Assembly: GCA_950097015.1 (NCBI GenBank) | Contig: CATNEN010000005.1 | Location: 1,984,001 to 2,048,000, forward strand | Direction: 5' to 3' | Origin: Macrostomum hystrix | Lineage: Eukaryota; Platyhelminthes; Macrostomidae | Length of the DNA stretch: 64,000 nt | Shown: positions 23,015 to 35,300 of the stretch, one piece after another | Numbering within the stretch: the first letter of the stretch is position 1 | Layout of the letters: each line of letters opens with the position of its first letter | The notes under the pieces: model-generated | The model's database searches: none | What the model was told of the DNA's origin: nothing | What the model saw: only the letters and a program-made list of their open reading frames with translations | Made by a program: the position numbers and the translations under genes

Positions 23015-23620
23015 TTAACCAGAATGTGCAATATCCAATGAAGGTAAAGTTGGCTCAGCGCTATTTTTCGATGAACTGGCACTAACATCGCTGATTACGT
23101 TAGACAGCCTTGCCATATCAGCATCACGCTTTGCGGTTTTGCGAATGTAGCGATGAGTAGCCTCAGTGGACTTGTGTCCAGTGATCTTTCCAATGTCAGC
23201 AATGGACACTCCCGCAGCATTCAGCTCAGTCACCAGGGTTGCACGAATGCAGTGACCGGTGTATCTCTTGCTTAGCTTCGCATTTGTCGATATGGACGCC
23301 ATCATATTGCCTAACGTGTTATGTCCAACTGGCTGATTAGCGAAGAACCAAGAGTTGTTGACACCTCGTACACGAGGCCGAACGAAGAAAACCTGGTTTT
23401 CAATTCCGGCAGCCCAAGTCTCTTGCTTCAAGGCAGAACGAGGGAAGTTGTCCAGTTCAATGCTGTCCAGTTGGCCTACGAGCGCATCGATTTGCGCTTC
23501 GTCCACAATTTGTAGGAGTGCATCCACATTAAACATCTCTAAATCGGGCAGATTTTCTTGCATCAATCGCTCCAATTCATTATCGCGATCCATTCTTGCT
23601 CGGATTTCACTCGTAGACAT
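23015..23620 (-). mobile_element. C-terminal half of a Crypton/DUF3504-like tyrosine recombinase
   Basis: A 201-aa open frame. The C-terminal part shows the tyrosine-recombinase order: an H-x-x-R box (YTGHCIRATLVTEL), then GVSIADIGKITGHKS (second box with GH), then the candidate nucleophile tyrosine in THRYIRK. The stretch before it (VNNSWFFANQPVGHNTLGNMM) resembles the segment preceding the H-x-x-R box in Crypton-derived and ZMYM/QRICH1-type DUF3504 proteins. These enzymes cut and rejoin DNA through a 3'-phosphotyrosine. The first catalytic arginine and the N-terminal DNA-binding region are missing, so this is a truncated copy or one exon of a longer gene. The ATG at 23620 begins a helical, acidic stretch of unclear origin. 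A 28-bp minisatellite lies immediately upstream of it. Confidence 0.75.
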
Positions 23621-23670
23621 ACCGACGATAGCACCTTGAGATAAATGAAGAAGGCCAACGAGGGGAGTAC

Positions 23671-24075
23671 GACGTTTGCTTGCGGGAAGTTGCTTGCCGA
23701 AGTTTGCCTGACGAACTTTGCTTGCAGGAAATTTTCTTGCGGCACCTTAGCTTGCCGAAGTTTGCTTGCGGCACCTTAGCTTGCCGAAGTTTGCTTGCGG
23801 CACCTTAGCTTGCCGAAGTTTGCTTGCGGCACCTTAGCTTGCCGAGGTTTGCTTGCGGCACCTTAGCTTGCCGAAGTTTGCTTGCGGCACCTTAGCTTGC
23901 CGAGGTTTGCTTGCGGCACCTTAGCTTGCCGAGGTTTGCTTGCGGCACCTTAGCTTGCCGAGGTTTGCTTGCGGCACCTTAGCTTGCCGAGGTTTGCTTG
24001 CGGCACCTTAGCTTGCCGAAGTTTGCTTGCGGCACCTTAGCTTGCCGAAGTTTGCTTCCTGACTGTTTGCTTGCT
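23671..24075. repeat. Minisatellite, 28-bp unit, about 11 regular copies
   Basis: The unit contains GCGGCACCTTAGCTTGCCGA and then A/G plus GTTTGCTT. The regular part is about 23739-24055, with degenerate copies on both sides. It is directly adjacent to the 5' end of the recombinase frame. Confidence 0.92.
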
Positions 24076-25335
24076 TGCGAAGTTGGTGAGTCAATTATTG
24101 CTACAGAATGTTTGCAAGCGCTTATCAGCGGCAATGTCGTAAACTCACTCATAGTAAGCTTTCAAACTAGCCTTGGGATTTGTACACGAAGGATTTAGTA
24201 TAATAGAAGGATAATAGCAGCATAAATTGTAGCTGGAATTCCTGATTTCAGCACGATCGATCAGATAACGAATATGATCATATTGGTGGTAATAACAGGC
24301 AGAGCTATGAGCTAACAAGACGAATTCGTCTAGATCTATTAACTATAAAGATATATATATATATATAATACAAAAATACACCAATACACCACTGGCCTTA
24401 GGTGTTATTTCTATTTCTATTGATTTTCTACAACTCTAACAGAACGTGTTGCGAATGTTGAGCTTGTAATTCTTGGATTAGTTGTCAAGTGGGAAGCAAC
24501 TCACACTGCAGTGTTCCGGGGAGAGAATTTAGAACGATTTCTGCCTGCGAAATTTCTTAAAATATCGATCGATCAATAAATCTTCATCGCTCGCATGTCA
24601 GAACTTATTCCCAGTCCAGATAGCCTAAACCCGTGTATTGATTGATTTAAATGTACTTTTACAATGATGGCCAACTTATATTCCTTATCAAGAAAAGTCT
24701 CAATCCATCAATGGGAAATGGAATCCCATTATATGATTTCAGCATTTTTTGCTAATTACATAAACAACGTGGAAAAAAGGTTTTAAATGTTTTATAAATA
24801 GCTCGTGTATGTTACTTTCTTGTGTTTATGTAGAAATAATTATAGGGAGGCGAAGCAATAGGTTTCGTTACTAAATAATCAGCTGTTTAAGCGAATATGG
24901 CGTATGGCATATTGACACAGTTTAGGATAATAGTATAGGTCAAGCTTTAAATATAATATCCGTTAAAAACTAAAATTACAAATAATGAGTTACGAAATTT
25001 GGTTCGGGAGTAGCTTATAGATCTCACTTCATTCAGTTTTATGTCAATAATAATGGCGATGACAAAGGTAACAAATCAGAGAGTTTTGACACAGCTTAGC
25101 AATGGACGCCCTGCAATTTTTATGTTAAAAAATGAAACTATTTATCGGCAATATTGAAACAAATAATGAAGGATTCCAGTGTTTTAAAATTAATAGTGCA
25201 GCACCCATGAAGGCTTTGTACACAGCAATACATGTACAATTAGCGTCCGTAACAAACTTGTTTCCTATGTCGCATTGATGGGGCGAAAATTACTTTCGAA
25301 TAAAATTAAAAAAGCACACAACACAAATGGCTCAC
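24076..25335. other. AT-rich spacer with an AT microsatellite
   Basis: A pure (AT)n run at about 24350-24368. No coding frame or RNA gene that I can support. Confidence 0.5.
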
Positions 25336-25339
25336 TCAA

Positions 25340-25587
25340 AAGAAAACACGTATCTATCCACTCAATCTTCAGTCAGTGTGACACTAAACACGTATCTATC
25401 CACTCAATCTTCAGTCAGTGTGACACTAAACACGTATCTATCCACTCAATCTTCAGTCAGTGTGACACTAAACACGTATCTATCCACTCAATCTTCAGTC
25501 AGTGTGACACTAAACACGTATCTATCCACTCAATCTTCAGTCAGTGTGACACTAAACACGTATCTATCCACTCAATCTTCAGTCAGG
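25340..25587. repeat. Minisatellite, 42-bp unit, about 6 copies
   Basis: Near-perfect units containing ACACGTATCTATCCACTCAA followed by TCTTCAGTCAGTGTGACACT. Because 42 is divisible by three, two plus-strand frames stay open across it. The absence of variants suggests recent expansion. Confidence 0.95.
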
Positions 25588-25589
25588 AC

Positions 25590-26403
25590 AAATTAGACAA
25601 ACCAGCTATGACGGTCTAATTACCGATTGTACCAAAAAATCAAGTTCAATAATAAAATGTCGTTAATAAGGAATTCCAAAAAACCAAGGTAAGTCTTCCA
25701 TATTTTATAGAAGTTTTAGGAATCTAAACAGGAAAAGAAAGTAAGCTGAAAAACACTACTTAAAGATTGAACAAAAGCACACAAACAAAAGAAATTTCGG
25801 ACAAATAGCGAATCAAGCTGGAAAAAAAAGAAATTAAATATAGACAATTTTTTTCTTGTAATATATAATATGTAATATGTCGGTATTGTAATTCAAGTAG
25901 ACAATTCTAGGCCAACTATTGCTAGATTAGCTTGGCTAAAATAATGATCTAAACTACTGATTTAATTACACGAGTTAGTAGTATATTGAGTTAAAGTCAT
26001 TGCTTTCTTGCAGAAAAAAGCACACAAGAACACAGACAATGAAAGCAAAAAGGTTCTAACTATTATTCACAAGCGAGATGCACTTCTGTAGGGCGGCGTT
26101 ATCGAATTTCACAGTTTTGTTGATGGAAAGTAAAATTGTTGCAAATTAAAAAAGAGATAGCAAAATAATTAAGAAAAAAGCTGGGTATTTTAGTCTTTAA
26201 AATGAGTTAGCAATATTTATTTAAGCAGAGCAAAGAAAACTGAAAATAATAAACTGGATAAACAGAATATATAGTTGTGTATAGAGTATATATATGGGAT
26301 CAAGGAAAACAACAAAAAACTCAGACACAAACAAACCACACTCAGTCTGCTTCAAGTATTTAACCTGTTTAATAATCAATCCTTAGATGTCTATTCTGTA
26401 ACT
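25590..26403. other. Spacer / 3' UTR of the reticulon
   Basis: A minus-strand AATAAA at 26221-26216 lies about 180 bp after the reticulon stop and probably ends its transcript. Nothing else is recognised. Confidence 0.45.
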
Positions 26404-27213
26404 CTATTTGTTCTTTTTGTCCTTGCCAAACGGGATGGCGGCCTGAATAGTGGCGTAGGCGTGGCGATAGCGATCCAGAATGTGGGCCAGGATTGAGTCC
26501 ACCTGTTTGTAATAGACGCTGTAGATCTTAGGCAGGCAGAACGAGCTAACTAGAAGGAAGCTCAGTAGGCTCAGAGCATTAAACCAGCTGCCGATGTAGG
26601 TCAGGCCAATTAGGCAGCAGAAGAATTTCAGTGTGCGCACGGAGTCGCGAAACAGCAGCAGATCTAGCAGGCGATTGATGTCCCGCTCCAGGCTGGCTAG
26701 ACGATTGTCTACGAATCCGATGACGCTATCGCGGGGCAGACGAATCGGAGAGGAGATGCAAGCAAGCAGATCCTGCTGCTGCTGCTGCTCACCTGTGGCA
26801 CCCCGTTTGACGGTGAAAGCGTACAAGCGAACGGCGCAGGTGCACAAAAGAGCAGCTAGGCCGAGATAGGCCAGCACGGAGACAAACGACAGGGTCATGC
26901 AGGCCCAGAGCAGGGTCAGTGATGTGAACAGAACAGCGCCCGAGCGTTTGGGATCCGACCATAGTAGGAGGGATTTCAGTTTGGGATCAGCCTTCTCCAG
27001 ATAGGAGCAGCAGAGAAGCATTCGGTTGGAATCGGGGGCTACTGGCTGCTGCTGCTGCTGCTGCTGCGGTGAAGCAGGCGGAGCAGACGGTGTCGGATTC
27101 TGATCTCCGGTATCCAACGCTTCAAATTCGTCGTCATCAAATTTCTTGACGCCAGTCATCAGCGGCTGCTGCGGCTCCAGCAGATCCTGCTGCTGATCCT
27201 CTGTGTCAGACAT
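26404..27213 (-). CDS. RTN: Reticulon family protein (single coding exon, 269 aa)
   Basis: Reticulons insert two long hydrophobic hairpins into the outer leaflet of the ER membrane and bend it into tubules. The N-terminal region (residues 1 to about 75) is acidic, Pro- and Gln-rich and variable. The reticulon homology domain follows: LLLWSDPKRSGAVLF (the W-x-D/x-K/R-SG start typical of the family), a first hydrophobic stretch of about 35 residues, a hydrophilic loop with a Gln run and RDSVIGFVDNRLASLERDIN, a second hydrophobic stretch with YIGSWFNALSLLSF, and the C-terminal PKIYSVYYKQVDSIL and IQAAIPFGKDKKNK. The ATG at 27213 is the first in frame and gives a sensible start (MSDTEDQQQDLL). 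The whole domain sits in one exon; vertebrate RTN genes split it over several. Assignment to the family is firm; the paralogue is not determinable. Confidence 0.93.
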   Translation of the reverse strand: MSDTEDQQQDLLEPQQPLMTGVKKFDDDEFEALDTGDQNPTPSAPPASPQQQQQQQPVAPDSNRMLLCCSYLEKADPKLKSLLLWSDPKRSGAVLFTSLTLLWACMTLSFVSVLAYLGLAALLCTCAVRLYAFTVKRGATGEQQQQQDLLACISSPIRLPRDSVIGFVDNRLASLERDINRLLDLLLFRDSVRTLKFFCCLIGLTYIGSWFNALSLLSFLLVSSFCLPKIYSVYYKQVDSILAHILDRYRHAYATIQAAIPFGKDKKNK

Positions 27214-27285
27214 TGCTTCTAGCTGGTGACTTTCAGGCTTTATAGATAGTGAGATTAGCGCTGGTGAGGCACGTCAAGCTGAAAC
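27214..27285 (-). promoter_or_regulatory. 5' leader of the reticulon with a 3'-splice-site-like sequence
   Basis: A pyrimidine-rich TTGTTTCAG ends at 27279 on the minus strand, about 65 bp before the ATG. It could be the acceptor of a 5' UTR intron or of a trans-spliced leader. A TATAAA lies between it and the ATG (near 27240), so a TATA promoter is the alternative. Confidence 0.3.
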
Positions 27286-27367
27286 AATGGCAGAAAGCTG
27301 ATGTCAATAGCAACATAGGTAGGTAGATTAAAACTTAATTAACACATTACAATTGACGGCCTGAGAG

Positions 27368-27542
27368 ATAACCATAAGTAGACAGATAAGGGGAGATAGC
27401 TAGGTAGATAGATAAACAGAAAGATAGATTCATGAACTGGATAAATTAATACAGATAGGTAGATAGATGAACAGACAGATAGATAGATGGATAGATAGAT
27501 AGACAGATAGATGGATAGATAGATAGACAGATAGATAGATAA
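27368..27542. repeat. GATA/GACA microsatellite
   Basis: Imperfect runs of GATA with GACA and GGTA interruptions, most regular at 27470-27542. Confidence 0.9.
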
Positions 27543-27957
27543 ACTACACGGGAATAGTTTCAGACTAAAGTATTTGAGTAGTTTAATAGTTTATAGGGTA
27601 CACTATCTGGACTTAAACGTTAACTAGACCAAATAAGACAAACGCTTAATTAAGAACTGGCATTAAGCGTTACAAAAATTTACATTTTAACGACTTTATT
27701 TTTGTGAGAGCAAAATCAGGCAATGAAGAATTATGTTCATCTAGGAAAAGTTAGCGCAGCAATCGACAACAGATAAATTTGTGTTGCGAATTCTAGTAAT
27801 AAGAGTTTTAGTCGGACAGTACTACTCTGGCAGTAGTAAAGTACATGTTTTCGAATCTATTACAACGCGATCGGCCCAAAAAACAATGAGAAAATAGCTC
27901 TAATTCAAGCTGATAAATATTATAAAAGGGGATAATATATACATATACATAAAGGAA

Positions 27958-28561
27958 CACAATGAGACTTGACAAACAGAGTGAGATAGACAATGAGACT
28001 TGACAAACAGAGTGAGATAGACAATGAGACTTGACAAACAGAGTGAGATAGACAATGAGACTTGACATACAGAGTGAGATAGACAATGAGACTTGACATA
28101 CAGAGTGAGATAGACAATGAGACTTGACATACAGAGTGAGATAGACAATGAGACTTGACATACAGAGTGAGATAGACAATGAGACTTGACATACAGATTG
28201 AGATAGACAATGAGACTTGACATACAGATTGAGATAGACAATGAGACTTGACATACAGATTGAGATAGACAATGAGACTTGACATACAGAGTGAGATAGA
28301 CAATGAGACTTGACATACAGATTGAGATAGACAATGAGACTTGACATACAGATTGAGATAGACAATGAGACTTGACATACAGAGTGAGATAGACAATGAG
28401 ACTTGACAAACAGAGTGAGATAGACAATGAGACTTGACATACAGATTGAGATAGACAATGAGACTTGGCATACAGAGTGAGATAGACAATGAGACTTGAC
28501 AAACAAAGTGAGATAGACAATGAGACTTGACAATACAGAGTGAGATAGACAATGAGACTTG
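27958..28561. repeat. Minisatellite, 31-bp unit, about 19 copies
   Basis: The unit contains ACAATGAGACTTGACA, then A/T, then ACAGAGTGAGATAG. Two variable sites (ACAAACAG/ACATACAG and AGAGTG/AGATTG) define unit types. Although 31 is not a multiple of three, the minus strand is open in all three frames, giving three overlapping pseudo-proteins of about 200 aa with a 93-bp period. Confidence 0.95.
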
Positions 28562-29076
28562 ATGTGCTAAGTGAGACAAGATGTGAGATTAGCTGAATAG
28601 TAAGTACAATTAGTTAGGCAGTAGATTAGAAAACTATAATCGCTGATAGGATCTTGATAAAAGACTCGTAGTTGTTTAATAAATTGGCTATAAACTGACG
28701 ATAACAGATAGAAAAACACGATATAGTCCTTAGCACACAGCAGCGCTGTATTTAAACAAATGAATTTACCGTGTGGATCTCTAAGCACATTATATGGTAA
28801 GCACTTGCAAAAGTAACTGGGCTATTTATAGAATATGAATATAGAAAAGCAAGCTTCTATTGCTACACAGCAAGTAGTATGCTGATAATAGTGCATTCAG
28901 TTATAATTCTAAAGAAGTGGGAATTTAAATAATAAATTTGAATAATGAAGACAATAATGCAGCAGCGATAACGAAACAAAGCCGCGAAAAATATGTAATA
29001 GGCTCACCGTTATTGTTTTAATCACAGATAATGCAAAAACAAAGATTTAACCTCTACAAGTTTCAATAACAATACC
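28562..29076. other. Spacer downstream of Raf
   Basis: AT-rich sequence with no gene that I can support; it separates the Raf 3' end from the 31-bp array. Confidence 0.4.
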
Positions 29077-29082
29077 TTTATT
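29077..29082 (-). terminator. Raf polyadenylation signal
   Basis: AATAAA on the minus strand, 86 bp beyond the Raf stop codon (TAG at 29170-29168). It is the first such signal in the transcribed direction. Confidence 0.55.
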
Positions 29083-29167
29083 AAATAAACTATTTTTGCA
29101 CACATATCGACAAAGTGTTCATTTAACCAATTGAAGGCCAAATAACGAGGATCTTGTAAACTGGAAA

Positions 29168-29359
29168 CTAATAGTTGTTAGGATAAACAAAATTCTGATC
29201 ACCGCCCAGACCAGTCATTGGCGTCATTGGCGACTGGGCAAACATATACTCCGGGTCGTCAGACTTGTAGTAGAAATTGGTTCTGTTCAGTGTAGGCTCG
29301 CTGCTTGATCGCTGAATTTTGGGCACTAGCACCTGGACGCCCTCTAAATCGTTCAGAAC
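29168..29359 (-). CDS. BRAF: Raf exon 10: C-terminal tail with 14-3-3 site
   Basis: The acceptor TTGGACAG precedes [20 protein letters not shown], then EPTLNR, a tyrosine-rich stretch and [10 protein letters not shown], ending [19 protein letters not shown] corresponds to human KIHRSASEPSLNR, whose phosphoserine docks 14-3-3 in active dimers. Confidence 0.94.
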   Translation of the reverse strand, partial: VLNDLEGVQVLVPKIQRSSSEPTLNRTNFYYKSDDPEYMFAQSPMTPMTGLGGDQNFVYPNNY

Positions 29360-32300
29360 CTGTCCAATTGTTCGGATTAGGAAAATGTTAGCCTTTTGAC
29401 TAGGATTCGAACTCCGGACCCTCGGTAAGAAATTCAGCTAAGCATAAAAATGGTCTAGTAAATGTCAGCTAGTAACTTACAGATCTGAATGTCGGGCGCT
29501 GTTCTCGATCGAACTGCACGCACTTGATCATGAGGTCTGATATCTGTTTCGGTGTGCCCTTCTTGAAATCATTCTCGTCTGGCTTGAGCATACCGCTGCC
29601 AACTTTGAACAGAATGAGGTCTTTGTTACTGATCTTGCTGTAGGGCAATTGGCCGCTGCACAGTTCGTACAGAACAACACCGAAAGCGTACACATCAGAT
29701 TTGAAAGTGTAGGGGTCATCGTCCTTCATGCGGATGACTTCGGGAGCCTGATGGGAAAATTTGTAAAACTGATGCAATCAATAGATCCCATTCTGTCTAT
29801 AAATAATTTTTATTATTACAAAGAGGATTATTTTGAGGCTTATAAAGAGGATTAAGAAGAGGATTACTTTGGGGATCATTAAAAAGACTATAGTGCTTGA
29901 TCTAAATGAAGAGGATTATTTTGAGGATTATGAAGAGGATTATTTTGTGGATTATGAAAATGATTATTTTGTGGATTATGAAAACGAGTATTTTGTGGAT
30001 TATGAAAACGAGTATTTTGTGGATTATGAAAACGAGTATTTTGTGGATTATGAAAAGGATTATTTTGTGGATTGTGAAGAAGACTATAGTACAGATTATG
30101 AAAAGGATTATTTTGTGGATTATGAAAAGGATTATTTTGTGGATTGTGAAGAAGACTATAGTACAGATTATGAAAAGGATTATTTTGTGGATTATGAAAA
30201 CGTTTATTTTGTGGATTATGAAAAGGATTATTTTGTGGATTATGAAAACGAGTACTTTGTGGATTATGAAAAGGATTATTTTGTGGATTGTGAAGAAGAC
30301 TATAGTACAGATTATGAAAAGGATTATTTTGTGGATTGTGAAAAGGATTATTTTGTGGATTATGAAAAGGATTATTTTGTGGATTATGAAAACGAGTATT
30401 TTGTGGATTATGAAAACTATTATTTTATGAATTATGAAAAGGAATTTTTTGTGGATTATGAAAACGTTTATTTTGTGGATTATGAAAAACATTATTTTGT
30501 GGATTATGAAAACGAGTATTTTGTGGATTATGAAAAGGATTATTTTGTGGATTGTGAAGAAGACTATAGTACAGATTATGAAAAGGATTATTTTGTGGAT
30601 TGTGAAAAGGATTATTTTGTGGATTATGAAAAGGATTATTTTGTGGATTATGAAAACGAGTATTTTGTGGATTATGAAAACTATTATTTTATGAATTATG
30701 AAAAGGAATTTTTTGTGGATTATGAAAAGGATTATTTTGTGGATTATGAAAAGGATTATTTTGTGGATTATGAAAACGAGTATTTTGTGGATTATGAAAA
30801 CGAGTATTTTGTGGATTATGAAAACGAGTATTTTGTGGATTATGAAAACGAGTATTTTGTGGATTATGAAAAGGATTATTTTGTGGATTATGAAAACGTT
30901 TATTTTGTGGATTATGAAAAGGATTATTTTGTGGATTATGAAAACGAGTATTTTGTGGATTATGAAAAGGATTATTTTGTGGATTATGAAAAGGATTATT
31001 TTGTGGATTATGAAGAGGATTATTTTGTGGATTATGAAAACGATTATTTTGTGGATTATGAAAAGGATTATTTTGTGGATTATGAAAAGGATTATTTTGT
31101 GGATTATGAAAACGAGTATTTTGTGGATTATGAAAACGAGTATTTTGTGGATTATGAAAACGAGTATTTTGTGGATTATGAAAACGTTTATTTTGTGGAT
31201 TATGAAAAGGATTATTTTGTGGATTATGAAAAGGATTATTTTGTGGAATATGAAAAGGATTATTTTGTGGATTGTGAAGAAGACTATAGTACAGATTATG
31301 AAAAGGATTATTTTGTGGATTGTGAAAAGGATTATTTTGTGGATTATGAAAAGGATTATTTTGTGGATTATGAAAACGAGTATTTTGTGGATTATGAAAA
31401 CTATTATTTTATGAATTATGAAAAGGAATTTTTTGTGGATTATGAAAAGGATTATTTTGTGGATTATGAAAAGGATTATTTTGTGGATTATGAAAACGAG
31501 TATTTTGTGGATTATGAAAACGAGTATTTTGTGGATTATGAAAACGAGTATTTTGTGGATTATGAAAACGAGTATTTTGTGGATTATGAAAAGGATTATT
31601 TTGTGGATTATGAAAACGTTTATTTTGTGGATTATGAAAAGGATTATTTTGTGGATTATGAAAACGAGTATTTTGTGGATTATGAAAAGGATTATTTTGT
31701 GGATTATGAAAAGGATTATTTTGTGGATTATGAAGAGGATTATTTTGTGGATTATGAAAACGATTATTTTGTGGATTATGAAAAGGATTATTTTGTGGAT
31801 TATGAAAAGGATTATTTTGTGGATTATGAAAACGAGTATTTTGTGGATTATGAAAACGAGTATTTTGTGGATTATGAAAACGAGTATTTTGTGGATTATG
31901 AAAACGTTTATTTTGTGGATTATGAAAAGGATTATTTTGTGGATTATGAAAAGGATTATTTTGTGGATTATGAAAAGGATTATTTTGTGGATTGTGAAGA
32001 AGACTATAGTACAGATTATGAAAAGGATTATTTTGTGGATTGTGAAAAGGATTATTTTGTGGATTATGAAAAGGATTATTTTGTGGATTATGAAAACGAG
32101 TATTTTGTGGATTATGAAAAGGAATTTTTTGTGGATTATGAAAAGGATTATTTTGTGGATTATGAAAAGGATTATTTTGTGGATTATGAAAACGAGTATT
32201 TTGTGGATTATGAAAACGAGTATTTTGTGGATTATGAAAACGTTTATTTTGTGGATTATGAAAAGGATTATTTTGTGGATTATGAAAACGTTTATTTTGT

Positions 32301-35300
32301 GGATTATGAAAAGGATTATTTTGTGGATTATGAAAACGAGTATTTTGTGGATTATGAAAAGGATTATTTTGTGGATTGTGAAGAAGACTATAGTACAGAT
32401 TATGAAAAGGATTATTTTGTGGATTGTGAAGAAGACTATAGTACAGATTATGAAAAGGATTATTTTGTGGATTGTGAAAAGGATTATTTTGTGGATTATG
32501 AAAACGAGTATTTTGTGGATTATGAAAAGGATTATTTTGTGGATTATGAAAAGGATTATTTTGTGGATTATGAAGAGGATTATTTTGTGGATTATGAAAA
32601 GGATTATTTTGTGGATTATGAAAAGGATTATTTTGTGGATTATGAAAAGGATTATTTTGTGGATTATGAAAAGGATTATTTTGTGGATTATGAAAACGAG
32701 TATTTTGTGGATTATGAAAACTATTATTTTATGAATTATGAAAAGGAATTTTTTGTGGATTATGAAAAGGATTATTTTGTGGATTATGAAAAGGATTATT
32801 TTGTGAATTATGAAAACGAGTATTTTGTGGATTATGAAAACGAGTATTTTGTGGATTATGAAAACGAGTATTTTGTGGATTATGAAAACGATTATTTTGT
32901 GGATTATGAAAACGTTTATTTTGTGGATTATGAAAAGGATTATTTTGTGGATTATGAAAACGTTTATTTTGTGGATTATGAAAAGGATTATTTTGTGGAT
33001 TATGAAAACGAGTATTTTGTGGATTATGAAAAGGATTATTTTGTGGATTGTGAAGAAGACTATAGTACAGATTATGAAAAGGATTATTTTGTGGATTGTG
33101 AAAAGGATTATTTTGTGGATTATGAAAAGGATTATTTTGTGGATTATGAAAACGAGTATTTTGTGGATTATGAAAACTATTATTTTATGAATTATGAAAA
33201 GGAATTTTTTGTGGATTATGAAAAGGATTATTTTGTGGATTATGAAAAGGATTATTTTGTGGATTATGAAAACGAGTATTTTGTGGATTATGAAAACGAG
33301 TATTTTGTGGATTATGAAAAGGATTATTTTGTGGATTATGAAAACGAGTATTTTGTGGATTATGAAAAGGATTATTTTGTGGATTATGAAAACGTTTATT
33401 TTGTGGATTATGAAAAGGATTATTTTGTGGATTATGAAAACGAGTACTTTGTGGATTATGAAAAGGATTATTTTGTGGATTGTGAAGAAGACTATAGTAC
33501 AGATTATGAAAAGGATTATTTTGTGGATTGTGAAAAGGATTATTTTGTGGATTATGAAAAGGATTATTTTGTGGATTATGAAAACGAGTATTTTGTGGAT
33601 TACGAAAACGAGTATTTTGTGGATTATGAAAACGAGTATTTTGTGGATTATGAAAACGATTATTTTGTGGATTATGAAAACGTTTATTTTGTGGATTATG
33701 AAAAGGATTATTTTGTGGATTATGAAAACGTTTATTTTGTGGATTATGAAAAGGATTATTTTGTGGATTATGAAAACGAGTACTTTGTGGATTATGAAAA
33801 GGATTATTTTGTGGATTGTGAAGAAGAGTATAGTACAGATTATGAAAAGGATTATTTTGTGGATTGTGAAAAGGATTATTTTGTGGATTATGAAAAGGAT
33901 TATTTTGTGGATTATGAAAACGAGTATTTTGTGGATTATGAAAACTATTATTTTATGAATTATGAAAAGGAATTTTTTGTGGATTATGAAAAGGATTATT
34001 TTGTGGATTATGAAAACGTTTATTTTGTGGATTATGAAAAGGATTATTTTGTGGATTATGAAAACGAGTATTTTGTGGATTATGAAAAGGATTATTTTGT
34101 GGATTGTGAAGAAGACTATAGTACAGATAATGAAAAGGATTATTTTGTGGATTGTGAAAAGGATTATTTTGTGGATTATGAAAACTATTATTTTATGAAT
34201 TATGAAAAGGAATTTTTTGTGGATTATGAAAAGGATTATTTTGTGGATTATGAAAAGGATTATTTTGTGGATTATGAAAACGAGTATTTTGTGGATTATG
34301 AAAACGAGTATTTTGTGGATTATGAAAACGAGTATTTTGTGGATTATGAAAACGAGTATTTTGTGGATTATGAAAACGATTATTTTGTGGATTATGAAAA
34401 CGTTTATTTTGTGGATTATGAAAAGGATTATTTTGTGGATTATGAAAACGTTTATTTTGTGGATTATGAAAAGGATTATTTTGTGGATTATGAAAAGGAT
34501 TATTTTGTGGATTATGAAGAGGATTATTTTGTGGATTATGAAAACGATTATTTTGTGGATTATGAAAAGGATTATTTTGTGGATTATGAAAAGGATTATT
34601 TTGTGGATTATGAAAACGAGTATTTTGTGGATTATGAAAACGAGTATTTTGTGGATTATGAAAACGAGTATTTTGTGGATTATGAAAACGTTTATTTTGT
34701 GGATTATGAAAACGAGTATTTTGTGGATTATGAAAACGATTATTTTGTGGATTATGAAAAGGATTATTTTGTGGATTGTGAAGAAGACTATAGTACAGAT
34801 TATGAAAAGGATTATTTTGTGGATTGTGAAAAGGATTATTTTGTGGATTATGAAAAGGATTATTTTGTGGATTATGAAAACGAGTATTTTGTGGATTATG
34901 AAAACTATTATTTTATGAATTATGAAAAGGATTTTTTGTGGATTATGAAAAGGATTATTTTGTGGATTATGAAAACGTTTATTTTGTGGATTATGAAAAG
35001 GATTATTTTGTGGATTATGAAAACGAGTATTTTGTGGATTATGAAAAGGATTATTTTGTGGATTGTGAAGAAGACTATAGTACAGATTATGAAAAGGATT
35101 ATTTTGTGGATTGTGAAAAGGATTATTTTGTGGATTATGAAAAGGATTATTTTGTGGATTATGAAAACGAGTATTTTGTGGATTATGAAAACTATTATTT
35201 TATGAATTATGAAAAGGAATTTTTTGTGGATTATGAAAAGGATTATTTTGTGGATTATGAAAAGGATTATTTTGTGGATTATGAAAACGAGTATTTTGTG

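Noticed and set aside
25275-25619. Plus-strand ORF with six copies of a 14-residue repeat
   Set aside because: It is the 42-bp minisatellite; a second frame is equally open and there is no flanking coding signal.
27808-28579. Three overlapping minus-strand ORFs of 206-241 codons looking like membrane proteins
   Set aside because: Translations of the 31-bp minisatellite in all three frames.
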